From: DASXYU01 sp036502295
Lineage (GTDB): Bacteria; Actinomycetota; Actinomycetes; Mycobacteriales; Jatrophihabitantaceae
DNA: 64,000 bases
Direction of reading: 5' to 3'
Assembly: GCA_036502295.1 (NCBI GenBank)
Contig: DASXYU010000072.1
Span: 7,450-71,449 of the forward strand
The notes under the pieces were generated by a model. The model was given only the letters and a program-made list of their open reading frames with translations. It was not told the origin of the DNA and searched no databases. Made by a program: the position numbers and the translations under genes. Of the stretch, positions 42,502-51,387 are shown piece by piece; position 1 is the first letter of the stretch; every line of letters begins with the position of its first letter.

Positions 42502-43191
42502 CTAAGCGAGTTCGATCTCCGCGACGACGGGCAGGTGATCGCTGGCAAGCGCCGCGTCCTGGTGCTGCACGACCTCGGCCTTCGCGACGGTAAGGCGAGG
42601 GTCCACGAAGATGCCATCGATCGTCTGCCGCGGATCGGCAGCAGACGACGTCCAGGCGCTGCCGACCCCGGCCACTGCGAAGGCGTCGGCGCGTTGCGCG
42701 GCGAGTGCCTCCCACGGCGCCGAGGACGGGCGGCAGTTCATGTCGCCCGCGACGATGGTCGGTGTACCGGTCGGCACGTACTTCTCGATCGCGGCGTGCA
42801 ACTCCCCCACGTGGCGCAACCGCGCCTGCTCCTTCAGGTCCAAGTGCGTCCCGGCCACCGCGAACTGCACGCCGCGGTAGCTGAGCACCGCGAGCGCCGC
42901 CCCGCGCTGATGCAGCCCCGCGTCCTTGCTGAAGAGGACGTCATGCGTCGAGACCGTGTCGACACCGAGGCTGGAGAGGACGAGGTTGGCAGCGGCAGGA
43001 CGTCCTCCGCTCACCACGACCATGCCGGCGCGGCGGGCGAGCTGACCGCAGAGCGAACGCCAACGCAGGAACCGCGGCGCCTCCTGCACCAGCACGATGT
43101 CCGGTTCCACCGAGCTGATCACCCGACCGAGCGCGGCGCGGTCATCGCGCATCGAACGGACGTTGTAGGTGAGGACGCGAATGGTGGGCAC
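42502..43191 (-). CDS. Endonuclease/exonuclease/phosphatase family protein
   Basis: A 229-residue EEP-fold protein (DNase I/AP endonuclease/phosphatase superfamily). Seen: LTYNVRSM, VLVQEAPRF (metal-binding Glu), GTHLDLKEQARLRH, VAGDMNCRPSSAPW and the final SDHLPVVAEI, which together form the catalytic set. No signal peptide. The substrate may be nucleic acid or a phospho-lipid. The GTG 43191 is 6 bases from TAGGCT (43198-43203, reverse), so likely leaderless. Confidence 0.87.
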   Translation of the reverse strand: MPTIRVLTYNVRSMRDDRAALGRVISSVEPDIVLVQEAPRFLRWRSLCGQLARRAGMVVVSGGRPAAANLVLSSLGVDTVSTHDVLFSKDAGLHQRGAALAVLSYRGVQFAVAGTHLDLKEQARLRHVGELHAAIEKYVPTGTPTIVAGDMNCRPSSAPWEALAAQRADAFAVAGVGSAWTSSAADPRQTIDGIFVDPRLTVAKAEVVQHQDAALASDHLPVVAEIELA

Positions 43192-43272
43192 GCAGAGAGC
43201 CTAGACAAGGTGCGAGCGGAGGATTGCCCGACGCAACCATCGCCGATCGCGATGCGGCCGAAGGCGCGGCAC

Positions 43273-44250
43273 TCAAAGACCGCCGGCGACCCTGGACAGA
43301 TCGGCGGCACCGATGAGCCCGGCGTCGGAGCCCAGTGCGGCCGCCACCACACCCGCGACCGGGCGGAAGCCACGGCCGGTGAGGCTGAGGGCGAACTCCT
43401 CGCGCGCCGGACCGATGAGCAGCTCCCCCGCAGCCGAGACCCCACCGCCGATGACGAAGACCGACGGGTCGAGGACGGCGGCAAGGTTCGCAAGACCACG
43501 CCCCAGCCAGCGCCCCATCGAGGTGCAGATCGCTCCGGCGGCTGGGTCGCCGTCCTTGGCAGCGGCGGTCACCACGGAACCGGTGAGTCCCTCCACCGAA
43601 CCCGCGCGGGCCATCAGGCCGGCCGCGGCCGCGGGTGAGTCGGCGACGAGTTCACGCGCATCGCGGGCCAGCGCGCGTCCTGAGGCGTACATCTCCCAGC
43701 AGCCGCGATTGCCGCAGGCGCAGAGCCGACCGTCCTGCACGATCGTCATGTGCCCGTACTCCGGCGCGATGCCGTATGCGCCGCGGTACACCTCGCCGTC
43801 GATGACGAGGCCGCCCCCGATTCCGGTACCGAGGGTCACGCAGACCAGCACGCTCTCGCCCTGCGCGGCGCCGAAGCGGTACTCGGCCCAGGCGGCGGCG
43901 TTGGCGTCGTTCTCCACGAGCACCGGCAGGTCGAGGCCCTGCGCGGTGAGCCGCGCCGCGAGGGCGTCACGCAGCGGCTCATTGCGCCACGCCAGGTGCG
44001 GGGCGAAGAGGACAGTGGCACGGTCGGCAGCGATCCAGCCCGCCGCGCCGATGCCCACCGCGGCGACATCGTGGCGTGCGGCGAGAACGGCGACGACCTC
44101 GCCGATGAGCTGCTCAGTACGGGCGGCGTCCGCGGGCACTCCCTCGATGCCGGGCGTCGCACGGAGTTCGCGGTCGAGCACCGAACCGTCCTCATCGACG
44201 ACACCGGCCGAGATCTTCGTCCCGCCGATGTCGACGCCGATGGCGAGCAA
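43273..44250 (-). CDS. glk: ROK-family glucokinase
   Basis: A 325-residue ROK kinase, probably the main glucokinase (compare Streptomyces glkA in the same locus). Seen: phosphate loop VDIGGTKISAGVV, VENDANAAAWAEYRFG, TLGTGIGGGLVIDG and the zinc motif CACGNRGCWE. The usual E-x-G-H sugar motif reads EYGHM. The start is TTG 44250, directly after the stop of the preceding gene, with GGAG close by, indicating coupling. Confidence 0.92.
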   Translation of the reverse strand: MLAIGVDIGGTKISAGVVDEDGSVLDRELRATPGIEGVPADAARTEQLIGEVVAVLAARHDVAAVGIGAAGWIAADRATVLFAPHLAWRNEPLRDALAARLTAQGLDLPVLVENDANAAAWAEYRFGAAQGESVLVCVTLGTGIGGGLVIDGEVYRGAYGIAPEYGHMTIVQDGRLCACGNRGCWEMYASGRALARDARELVADSPAAAAGLMARAGSVEGLTGSVVTAAAKDGDPAAGAICTSMGRWLGRGLANLAAVLDPSVFVIGGGVSAAGELLIGPAREEFALSLTGRGFRPVAGVVAAALGSDAGLIGAADLSRVAGGL

Positions 44251-44580
44251 CTACTCCGCCAGATGGATGTGTTCGACGCCGTCCTGCTGCTTCGGCTCCT
44301 CGGCAGCGCCCTCGCCGTAGGGCGCCGAAGCAACGATCGCCTTGAGGACGTCAGCCACGGCTCCGGCTGCGACGGCGATCTTCTCGGCGAGCTCGGGACG
44401 CTCGCCGCGCACGAGGGCGGCGAACTGGCAGACCGGGCACCACTGGCAGTCCGAGCCGGTGTGCGGGTAAGCCTCGCCGAGTTGCCCGAAGGTGCTCCGG
44501 GCAAAGTCTCGGGCCCACCGCTGCGCGCCCTCGACAAGGGCGGCGACGTCCTCACCGATCCGGAATTCAGGCTCAGGCAT
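44251..44580 (-). CDS. DUF5304-like small protein with CxxC motif
   Basis: A 109-residue protein. CQWCPVCQ (residues about 45-52) forms a CxxCxxC cluster that could bind metal; then a helix (LAEKIAVAAGAVADVLKAIVA) and an acidic tail follow. Family name is from memory of the same neighbour of glucokinase in Streptomyces. It overlaps the ArsA-like gene by 8 bases and abuts glk, so three genes are coupled. Confidence 0.7.
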   Translation of the reverse strand: MPEPEFRIGEDVAALVEGAQRWARDFARSTFGQLGEAYPHTGSDCQWCPVCQFAALVRGERPELAEKIAVAAGAVADVLKAIVASAPYGEGAAEEPKQQDGVEHIHLAE

Positions 44581-45931
44581 CGGCGCTCACCTCGGCCTCC
44601 GGCTCGGCCGGGCGCGGAGCGGGCATGGGCCGGTAGCCGATGCTGCCGCCGGCCGGCGAGGCCCGCGCAGCTGGAGACGGCCGCCCGGAAGCGGGACGTG
44701 TCGCGTTCGGCTTGGGACGGCGGTGCGCGCCGGGCGTCAGCTTCGGCCAGAGCTCCGGGTCACGGCGGAAGCGCACGGAGAGCACCTCGCCGTCGAAGCT
44801 GCCCCGCACCACCGTGCAGCGACGCAGCACGCTCGGCAGGGTGAGGACGCGGCGATTGCCCGACACCGTGACGATGAGGTCGTCGCCGGCGCGGGACGCC
44901 TCCACCTCGCCACGCGGCACCAGTGGCAGGCGCATCTTGAGGATGAAGTCCTTGCCGTCCGGGTCGACGCGCAGCAGATCAGGACGCAGGCCGCTCGGCG
45001 CCGGGTCGTCTCCGGGCAGCGCGCCGTAGAGCGCCTCCGCCACTGCGCGCAACGCCTCGGCGCCCACCGGCTCGGAGGGCCAGAACGGCAGCTCCCGCAC
45101 CGGAAGACCGGCGAAGGAGTCGCGTATCGAGGCGAGGTGACGCTGCTGCGCCTGCGCCCAGCCCTGCCGCCATATGTCCGCACTGCTGCTGAAGACACGG
45201 TTGGCGACGATCATGTCCACGCCGTAGCCGTAGAGCGCGAGCGCGGTGAACGTCCGTCTCGCCTCGGCGGCCACCACCGCTTCAGGCGTGAGGACGAGCC
45301 GAACCGAGGTGACCCGCGGATCACCGAGCATCTGCCGCACGCCGGCGAGGTCCTCGGCCAGCCGCGCGACGGCCTCGAAGATGTTGTCCGGCGGCAGCGC
45401 GTCGCCGCGACCCATCACGCGGGCCAGCGGGCGCATCGTCCTCAAGAACTTGCGTTGTGCCGGGAAGACCTTCTGCAGGTACCAGCCGAGTGCCTCGGGC
45501 AGCGCCAAGAGGCGCAGCGTCTCTGCGGTGGGGGCGCAGTCGACGACGAGGACGTCCCAGTCGCCGGAGAGCGCCATCTGCCGCACTGCGAGCAGCGCCA
45601 GCACCTCGTCCACGCCGGGCAGGACGGTGAGTTCGTCGGCGGTGATCGGGTCGACGCCGCCACGGGCGAGCATGTCGATGAGGAACGCCTGCACGTCGCG
45701 CCAGGCGACCTCGAAACGTCCCTGGGTGTCGATCTGCACGGCCCAGAGGTTCGGCGAAACCTCGCGCGGCTCGTCGACCAGTGGCACGTCGAGGGCATCG
45801 GCGAGCGAGTGCGCGATGTCGGTGGAGAGCACCAGCGTCTTGAGGCCGCGGTCCGCGAGTCGCAGTGCCGTGGCCGAGGCCGTGGTGGTCTTGCCGACGC
45901 CGCCCTTACCGGTGAAGAGGACGATCCTCAA
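44573..45931 (-). CDS. ArsA/Get3-like ATPase
   Basis: A 452-residue ArsA-family ATPase (Rv2184c position). Seen: deviant Walker A FTGKGGVGKTTT at the start, switch I with LSTDIAHSLADALD, VVDCAPTAETLRLL, and a C-terminal beta domain (KMRLPLVPRGEVEAS) plus a Pro/Arg tail. Actinobacterial members are not linked to arsenite or tail-anchored proteins; role unknown. The start is TTG 45931, the only codon that fits the conserved MRIVLFTGKGG, and it overlaps the stop of a nine-residue mini-ORF. Confidence 0.9.
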   Translation of the reverse strand: MRIVLFTGKGGVGKTTTASATALRLADRGLKTLVLSTDIAHSLADALDVPLVDEPREVSPNLWAVQIDTQGRFEVAWRDVQAFLIDMLARGGVDPITADELTVLPGVDEVLALLAVRQMALSGDWDVLVVDCAPTAETLRLLALPEALGWYLQKVFPAQRKFLRTMRPLARVMGRGDALPPDNIFEAVARLAEDLAGVRQMLGDPRVTSVRLVLTPEAVVAAEARRTFTALALYGYGVDMIVANRVFSSSADIWRQGWAQAQQRHLASIRDSFAGLPVRELPFWPSEPVGAEALRAVAEALYGALPGDDPAPSGLRPDLLRVDPDGKDFILKMRLPLVPRGEVEASRAGDDLIVTVSGNRRVLTLPSVLRRCTVVRGSFDGEVLSVRFRRDPELWPKLTPGAHRRPKPNATRPASGRPSPAARASPAGGSIGYRPMPAPRPAEPEAEVSADA

Positions 45932-45957
45932 CGCAGTACCCCTTGCGCGATTGTCAT
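45928..45957 (-). other. Nine-codon mini-ORF bridging the SRPBCC and ArsA-like genes
   Basis: ATG 45957 overlaps the SRPBCC stop (ATGA) and the mini-ORF stop overlaps the ArsA TTG start (TTGA). The peptide reads MTIAQGVLR; its end copies the QGVLR end of the upstream protein because of a 16-base duplication at a 26-base offset (45932-45947 and 45958-45973). Translation of it is unproven. Confidence 0.55.
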
Positions 45958-46403
45958 CGCAGTACCCCCTGCGACTCGACGTACTTCTTGAGCTCCTTCA
46001 GCGCAGTGTCCATGACCATGCGCTCCGCCTTGCGCTTGAGCATCCCGAGCAGGGGAACGCCGAGGTCGACGGCGAGCGAGTAGGTGACGTGTGTGCCGCC
46101 GTCCTGCGGTTGCAGCACGTAGACGCCGTCCTGTGACCGCATCACTTGGCCCTTCACCAGATGCCACTGCACCCGCTCGTCACCGACCCAGGTGTATTCG
46201 AGTTCGTACTCGTCGTTCACCACACCGGTGTTGAGGGTGAACCCCACCCGGTGCGCACGACCGTCAGCACCCTGCTCCAGCACCTGGACGCGGCTCAAGG
46301 ACGCCGCCCAGTCCGGGTAGTGGGCGAAGTCGGCGATCGCCGCCATCACCTTGGCCGGTGGGGCATCGATCACGATCGACTGCGTCGACATCTCGCCGCT
46401 CAT
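45954..46403 (-). CDS. SRPBCC (polyketide cyclase/dehydrase-like) family protein
   Basis: A 149-residue START-fold protein (Rv2185c/TB16.3 position). Seen: QSIVIDAPPAKVMAAIADFAHYPDWAASL, the family entry with the conserved tryptophan, then EYTWVGDERVQWHLVKG and a C-terminal helix KRKAERMVMDTALKELKKYV. Such proteins bind hydrophobic ligands. The ATG 46403 follows GAAGGGAG. It is transcribed ahead of the ArsA-like ATPase. Confidence 0.9.
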   Translation of the reverse strand: MSGEMSTQSIVIDAPPAKVMAAIADFAHYPDWAASLSRVQVLEQGADGRAHRVGFTLNTGVVNDEYELEYTWVGDERVQWHLVKGQVMRSQDGVYVLQPQDGGTHVTYSLAVDLGVPLLGMLKRKAERMVMDTALKELKKYVESQGVLR

Positions 46404-46571
46404 GCCTGTGCTCCCTTCGGTCCGCTCAGGCATGAGGCTCCGTCCGCGCTGTGTCGTCGGTTCGCTCCGCACGCGTCGCTCACGGTTGGAGGTTACCGGG
46501 CGCGCTCGGGCAGGAGCAGGTGCCGGCCCGTGAATCACCGCCCACTGGCGTCCGTATGCAATTCTGGTTCC

Positions 46572-48389
46572 GTGCTGGAACTCTATGTGCCGAGCCTGGT
46601 CACCACTGTGACGCAGCGCAACACGGCCGACTTCATCTTCGAGAAGGTGTCGGCTCAGCCGAACCACATCTCCCTGCGCCGCCAGATCGATGGAATCTGG
46701 CAGGACGTGACGATCACCCAGTTCGTCTCGGAGGTGACCGCCCTCGCCAAGGGCCTCATCGCTGCGGGCATCGACGTCGGCGACCGGGTCGCGGTCATGA
46801 GCAAGACACGTTACGAGTGGTCGCTGGTCGACTTCGCGCTCTTCACCGCCGGCGCTGTGGTGGTGCCGATCTACGAAAGCTCCAGCGCCGAGCAGATCGA
46901 GTGGATCCTCGCCGACTCCGGCGCGATCGCCGCCTTCGTCGAGGCCGCTGAGCACGCCGCGCTGGTCGAGTCGGTGCGTAGCCGTACCCCGAACCTCGGC
47001 CCGGTCTGGGTCTTCGAGGACGAAGGCATCGCAGGCGTCACGGCACTCGGCACCGAGGTGAGCGATGACGCCGTCGACTTCCGGCGCCGCGCGGTCGACC
47101 TCGACGACATCGCCTCGATCATCTACACCTCCGGAACCACCGGCCGCCCCAAGGGCTGCATCCTCACCCATCGCAACTTCGTGAGCGAGGTTGCGGAGCT
47201 CATCAAGACCCTTGAGGACCTCTTCTTCGACGATGCCTCGACGCTGCTCTTCCTGCCCATCGCGCACGTCTTCGGCCGCGTGGTGCAGATCGCCTCGATC
47301 AGCGCCGACTGCACGCTGGGGCACACCCCTGACGTCAAGAACCTTCTCGATGACCTCGCCGGCTTCCGGCCGACGTTCGTCCTCGCCGTGCCGCGTGTCT
47401 TCGAGAAGGTCTACAACGGCGCGAAGCAGAAGGCCCACGGCGAGGGCAAGGGCGCAATCTTCGACCATGCGGAGGCAGTCGCCATCCGCTACTCGGAGGC
47501 CACCGCGGCGGGCGGTTCGGCCCCGCTGCTGCTGAAGCTGCAGCACGTCGTCTTCGACAAGCTGGTCTACAGCCGATTGCGTGCCGCCCTCGGCGGGCGC
47601 TGCAGGGCAGCGATCTCCGGCGGCGCGCCGTTGGGCGCGCGCCTGGGGCACTTCTTCCGCGGTGTCGGCGTGCCGATCTTCGAGGGCTACGGCCTCACCG
47701 AGACCACGGCAGCTATCGCCGTGAACACTCCCGACGCGGTACGGATCGGCACTGTCGGGCGTCCGGTGCCCAGCACGACCGTGCACGTCGCCGAGGACGG
47801 CGAACTCCTCTTCAAGTCCTCGGTCGTCTTCACCGGCTACTGGCACAACGACGCCGCCACCGCCGCGTCGATCGACGCGGACGGCTGGTTCCACACCGGT
47901 GACGTCGGCGAGGTCGACGAGGACGGCTTCGTGAAGATCACGGGCCGCAAGAAGGAACTCATCGTCACCGCGAACGGCAAGAACGTGGCGCCCGCGGTCC
48001 TCGAGGACCGGGTGCGGGCGCACTGGCTGATCAGTCAGTGCCTCGTGGTCGGCGACCAGAAGCCGTTCATCGCCGCCCTCATCACCATCGACCCGGAGGC
48101 GCTGCCGCAGTGGCTGCGCCAGCACAACCTTCCCGAGACCACGCCGCTTGCCGGCATCCTCGACAACCCGGCTCTGCTCGCTGACGTGCAGGCGGCGGTC
48201 GACGATGCGAACAAGGCGGTGTCGCACGCGGAGGCGATCAAGAAGTTCACGGTGCTGCCGGAGGACTGGACCGAGGCCGGTGGGCAGATCACGCCGTCGT
48301 TGAAGCTGAAGCGCAACGTGGTGATGGCCGAGGCCGCACAGCACATCGACGACCTCTACTCGGGTACGCATGCGGGCCTGGATCGTTAA
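46572..48389 (+). CDS. Long-chain fatty acid-CoA ligase (FadD15-like)
   Basis: An ANL-superfamily acyl-CoA synthetase of 605 residues. Seen: A3 motif IIYTSGTTGRPKGCILTH, IFEGYGLTET (A5), GWFHTGDVGEVDEDGF (A7) and ITGRKKELIVTANGKNVAP (A8), with a conserved C-terminal lysine in ITPSLKLKRN. The extra N-terminal LYVPSLVTTVTQRNTADF matches long-chain ligases such as FadD15 (Rv2187). The GTG 46572 lies 6 bases after AATTCT, with no Shine-Dalgarno. Confidence 0.92.
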   Translation: MLELYVPSLVTTVTQRNTADFIFEKVSAQPNHISLRRQIDGIWQDVTITQFVSEVTALAKGLIAAGIDVGDRVAVMSKTRYEWSLVDFALFTAGAVVVPIYESSSAEQIEWILADSGAIAAFVEAAEHAALVESVRSRTPNLGPVWVFEDEGIAGVTALGTEVSDDAVDFRRRAVDLDDIASIIYTSGTTGRPKGCILTHRNFVSEVAELIKTLEDLFFDDASTLLFLPIAHVFGRVVQIASISADCTLGHTPDVKNLLDDLAGFRPTFVLAVPRVFEKVYNGAKQKAHGEGKGAIFDHAEAVAIRYSEATAAGGSAPLLLKLQHVVFDKLVYSRLRAALGGRCRAAISGGAPLGARLGHFFRGVGVPIFEGYGLTETTAAIAVNTPDAVRIGTVGRPVPSTTVHVAEDGELLFKSSVVFTGYWHNDAATAASIDADGWFHTGDVGEVDEDGFVKITGRKKELIVTANGKNVAPAVLEDRVRAHWLISQCLVVGDQKPFIAALITIDPEALPQWLRQHNLPETTPLAGILDNPALLADVQAAVDDANKAVSHAEAIKKFTVLPEDWTEAGGQITPSLKLKRNVVMAEAAQHIDDLYSGTHAGLDR

Positions 48390-48399
48390 CCCTCGACAC

Positions 48400-48415
48400 G
48401 CGACCTAACGGTCGC
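48400..48415. terminator. Short hairpin between convergent fadD-like and pimB
   Basis: GCGACC-TAAC-GGTCGC, a 6-base stem with a 4-base loop in the 38-base spacer between two convergent stops. It resembles the core palindrome of the 115-base repeat. Weak as a terminator but the only candidate here. Confidence 0.4.
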
Positions 48416-48427
48416 TACTCAGAGACC

Positions 48428-49567
48428 TCATTCCTCAAGGTAGCTGCGCAGCTGCGCCGCCAGGCCGTCCCACTGCCAGTCGCGCTCGACCCAGGCCCGA
48501 CCGGCCGTACCGAGCCGCGCGCGCAGCGGTGCATCGGTGAGCAGCTGCACGAGCCGAGCGGTGATCGCCTCGACGTTGTTGCCGTCGACGACGTAGCCGG
48601 TCTCTCCGACCCGCACTGCGTCTGGGGCGCCGCCGGAGTCGCCGGCGAGCACCGCCAGACCGGTGGCCGAGGCCTCGAGGAACACGATTCCGAGACCCTC
48701 CACGTCCATACCGAAACGGCGGGTCCGGCACGGCATTGCGAAGACGTCACCGGCGGCATAGTGCGCGGGCAACTCGGAGTACGGCACTCCGCCGGTGAGG
48801 ACGACGTCCTCGGCGACTCCGTGCCGCTGCGCGAGGGCGAGGAGTTCGTCGTGGTACTTGCCCCTGCCGACGATCAACAGCGCGGTTCCCGGCACACGCC
48901 GGCGAATCTCTGGCAACGCCTCGATGAGTCTGTCCTGACCCTTGCGCGGGACCATGCGTGAGACGCAGACGATCACAGGACGATCGGCCAGCCCGTAACG
49001 GACCCGGATCGTCGAGCCGGAGACGCCGGGATGGAACATCGCGGCATCGACGCCGGGCGTGAGCCGGCGCAGGTCCGCCCGCGACCCGAAGGCGCGGTTG
49101 AGGCGGCGCAGGGTGTAGTCACCGAGGTACGTGACGATGTCGCAGCCCTCGCCGATACGGCGCAGTGCCTGGCGGGCGGCCGGAAGCATCGCCCAGCCGA
49201 CCTCATGGCCGTGAGTCGTCGCGACGATCTGCTCCGCACCTGCGCTGCGCAGCGCCGGGGCGAGCAGCCCTAGCGGTGCCGACGCCCCGAACCACACCGC
49301 GGTGCAGTGGTAGTCGCGCAGCGTGGAGACCACTCGGCGCCTGGTGTGCGGGGTGGGGATCAGCAAACCGCTACGACGTCCTGCGATAGAACGGTGCCGC
49401 ACCACCGGAAAGGGCTGCTGGGCATCGAACTCGCGCGAGCCCTCGTAATCGGAGGCATAGACGACCACGGATCCAGGGGGTTGACGCAACGCCAGTTGAT
49501 GCACGAACGACTGGATGCCGCCCTGCCGCGGCGGGAAGTCGTTCGTGACGATGAGCGTGCGCCGCAC
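48428..49567 (-). CDS. pimB: GDP-mannose-dependent mannosyltransferase PimB'
   Basis: A GT4 (GT-B fold) enzyme of 379 residues that adds the second mannose to phosphatidylinositol mannoside. Seen: IVTNDFPPRQGGIQSFV at the start, LTPGVDAAMFHPG, VCVSRMVPRKGQDRLIEALP and the nucleotide-sugar EX7E region in GLGIVFLEASATGLAVLAG. It is syntenic with Rv2188c. The GTG 49567 is 7 bases from TAGTCT (49575-49580, reverse). With mptB this shows lipomannan-type glycolipids are made. Confidence 0.92.
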   Translation of the reverse strand: MRRTLIVTNDFPPRQGGIQSFVHQLALRQPPGSVVVYASDYEGSREFDAQQPFPVVRHRSIAGRRSGLLIPTPHTRRRVVSTLRDYHCTAVWFGASAPLGLLAPALRSAGAEQIVATTHGHEVGWAMLPAARQALRRIGEGCDIVTYLGDYTLRRLNRAFGSRADLRRLTPGVDAAMFHPGVSGSTIRVRYGLADRPVIVCVSRMVPRKGQDRLIEALPEIRRRVPGTALLIVGRGKYHDELLALAQRHGVAEDVVLTGGVPYSELPAHYAAGDVFAMPCRTRRFGMDVEGLGIVFLEASATGLAVLAGDSGGAPDAVRVGETGYVVDGNNVEAITARLVQLLTDAPLRARLGTAGRAWVERDWQWDGLAAQLRSYLEE

Positions 49568-49590
49568 GCCGGGCAGACTAACTGAGCCGA

Positions 49591-50646
49591 CTAGATGAGT
49601 CGGGTAGCACCGACGTAACCGGACATCAGGTTCACTGCCATCACCTTGACGTTCTCGCCGGTCTCGGGGGCCGAGACCATCAGACCGTCACCGACATAGA
49701 TGGTGACGTGGCTGATCGGCGAGTAGTAGAAGAGCAGGTCGCCGGCCTTCCACTGGCCGTACGCCACGTGGTGGCCATAGTTGTACTGCTCGGCCGCCGA
49801 GTGCGGCAGGCTGATACCGGCTTCGGCGTAGGAAGCCATCGTCAGTCCTGAGCAGTCGTAGCTGTTCGGGCCCGGCGAACCGTACTGGTAGGGCTTGTTG
49901 ACCTGCGCGAGGGCGTACTTCACGGCCTGGGTTGCGGCCGCAGCCGCACCCCGCGTCACGGTCTTGTCCACCTTGAGGCGCTGTTCGGCGACGACGTTGC
50001 TCGTGACGCTCGGCGAGATCTGCTTCTGCACCACTGCTTGCTGCTGCACGGTGAGCGTGTCAAGCAGGTTCTTGTATTTGTCGAGCTGAGTCTCGACGTC
50101 CTTCTTCCTCTGGTCGAGGACGGTGAGCTTCGCCCGGGCTGCCGAGAGCGCCTGCTTCGCCGTCTTCTTCGCAGAGTCGGCGGCGGCACGGGCCGCGGTG
50201 AGCGTGGCGACGACCTCGGCGCGGTGCGAGGAGATCATGCTCAGTGTCTCAAGCTGCTGGAGGTAGCTGGCGCCGTTGCTGCTCGCGAGAAGCGCGCCCG
50301 TGGTGCTGAACGCACCACCCTCGTACTGCGCGGCGACGGTGGTGGCGAGCGTCGTCCGAGCGGTGCCGTACTTCGCCGCGGCAGCAGTAGCCACCGTCTG
50401 CGCCTGGGTGGCGGCAGTCTCACGTTTCTTGACCGCGATGTACGCCTGGTTGTACTGCTCCACGAGCTGCGCATTCGTTACGGCAAGCGCACTGAGCTGC
50501 TTCTGGACATCGGCGACGCTGGGCTGCTTGCCCGGCGTAGAGGCGGGGTCTGCGCTGGCGACGGAGGGAACGAACGTCGCTGCCAGAACACCGGCCGCTG
50601 CGAAACCAATCCGCACTCGGCGGCCGCGGGTCAATCGAAACGCCAC
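49591..50646 (-). CDS. Secreted NlpC/P60 peptidoglycan endopeptidase with coiled-coil N-terminus
   Basis: A 351-residue exported hydrolase (Rv2190c/RipC position). After a signal peptide (cleavage near ASA-DP) a long coiled coil (about 40-215, heptad-rich VADVQKQLSALAVTNAQLVEQY) leads to the NlpC/P60 domain: catalytic Cys in SYDCSGLTMASY and His in ISHVTIYVGDG. Coiled-coil NlpC enzymes are usually held inactive and activated by FtsEX. The GTG start is 50646. The leader carries a c-di-AMP riboswitch, so synthesis should fall when c-di-AMP is high. Confidence 0.92.
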   Translation of the reverse strand: MAFRLTRGRRVRIGFAAAGVLAATFVPSVASADPASTPGKQPSVADVQKQLSALAVTNAQLVEQYNQAYIAVKKRETAATQAQTVATAAAAKYGTARTTLATTVAAQYEGGAFSTTGALLASSNGASYLQQLETLSMISSHRAEVVATLTAARAAADSAKKTAKQALSAARAKLTVLDQRKKDVETQLDKYKNLLDTLTVQQQAVVQKQISPSVTSNVVAEQRLKVDKTVTRGAAAAATQAVKYALAQVNKPYQYGSPGPNSYDCSGLTMASYAEAGISLPHSAAEQYNYGHHVAYGQWKAGDLLFYYSPISHVTIYVGDGLMVSAPETGENVKVMAVNLMSGYVGATRLI

Positions 50647-50671
50647 GATGAGGCGATGCCTTTCTTCCTCT

Positions 50672-50800
50672 AGCCGCCTACCGAGTTAGCTGACGGGTTC
50701 GGACGGGAAGATGCCCTACGACTCAGCCGAAGCTGGATCGATTCACCCCTACTACCTGGGTCCCCGGTTCACTCGTGCCGTGCGCGGGCAACTTTGGCCG
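50672..50800 (-). ncRNA. ydaO-type cyclic di-AMP riboswitch in the NlpC/P60 leader
   Basis: On the minus strand the leader contains the diagnostic ydaO blocks in order: AACCGGGGACCCAGG, TAGTAGGGGTGAATCGATCC, GTAGGGCATCTTCCC, GTCCGAACCCGTCAGCTAAC, and TCGGTAGGCGGCT. These are the conserved pseudo-symmetric core of the c-di-AMP riboswitch, which in actinobacteria switches off wall hydrolases and Rpf genes. It ends about 25 bases before the start codon. No obvious T-run terminator follows, so control may act on translation or by Rho. Confidence 0.9.
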
Positions 50801-50876
50801 CGTGCGGTGGAGCGATTCGGCGGTGACCTCCGGTGGCAATCTCGTCAATCACCATGCGGGACCGGAAGTCACGGAA

Positions 50877-50906
50877 AGATTACGGAACGGCAACCTTTAA
50901 GTGCAA
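50877..50906 (-). promoter_or_regulatory. Candidate promoter for the riboswitch transcript
   Basis: On the minus strand TTGCAC (50906-50901), an 18-base spacer, and TAATCT (50882-50877) lie 75 bases before the riboswitch core, in a locally AT-rich stretch (50860-50970). Pattern match by eye. Confidence 0.4.
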
Positions 50907-50970
50907 TAACCATGTGGGCGTGTTGTCCTATTTCTCCGGATTAATTCCCATATTTTTGTCGGAATATAGG

Positions 50971-51216
50971 TCACGCCGTTTCACGGGCAATTGAGGACGA
51001 ACCATCTCTTTCATGTTCACCGACCGCCACCACACGTGGACTTTCGGTCCCACGGAGCGGCGGTACCAGGCCGGCTTCGGCTAAACGCGCTAGCGCGATC
51101 TGCTCGACGCCGTCGAGTTCCACCGGCCGCAGGCGGGGTGCATCGAGGAAAACGGTCACCACGCAATCACGGCAGGCGACGTCACGCATCGGGCACGACT
51201 CACAGTCGATCAGCAT
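50971..51216 (-). CDS. Small cysteine-rich conserved protein
   Basis: An 81-residue protein beginning MLIDCESCPMRDVACRDCVV: four cysteines in a CxxCx6CxxC arrangement that could bind zinc or a cluster. The middle (VELDGVEQIALARLAEAGLVPPLRG) is the conserved part of a small actinobacterial family with no known role. The ATG follows AAAAGGGGA. It is upstream of, and co-directional with, the riboswitch-controlled hydrolase, from which a 170-base AT-rich spacer separates it. Confidence 0.75.
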   Translation of the reverse strand: MLIDCESCPMRDVACRDCVVTVFLDAPRLRPVELDGVEQIALARLAEAGLVPPLRGTESPRVVAVGEHERDGSSSIARETA

Positions 51217-51387
51217 CGACGATCCCCTTTTTCGTTATCCGAAACTCAGTCAAGTCTTGGTCTTTGGTTCGGTGCTCCGCTCAGCGACGACCTTAGGTCG
51301 GGGGTGTGACAGTTCGCGCGACCCCACGGGGCTCGCGACAACGCGAGATCCCACGGACTGTCGGCGCCGAGCCATACGGTGCTGGCC

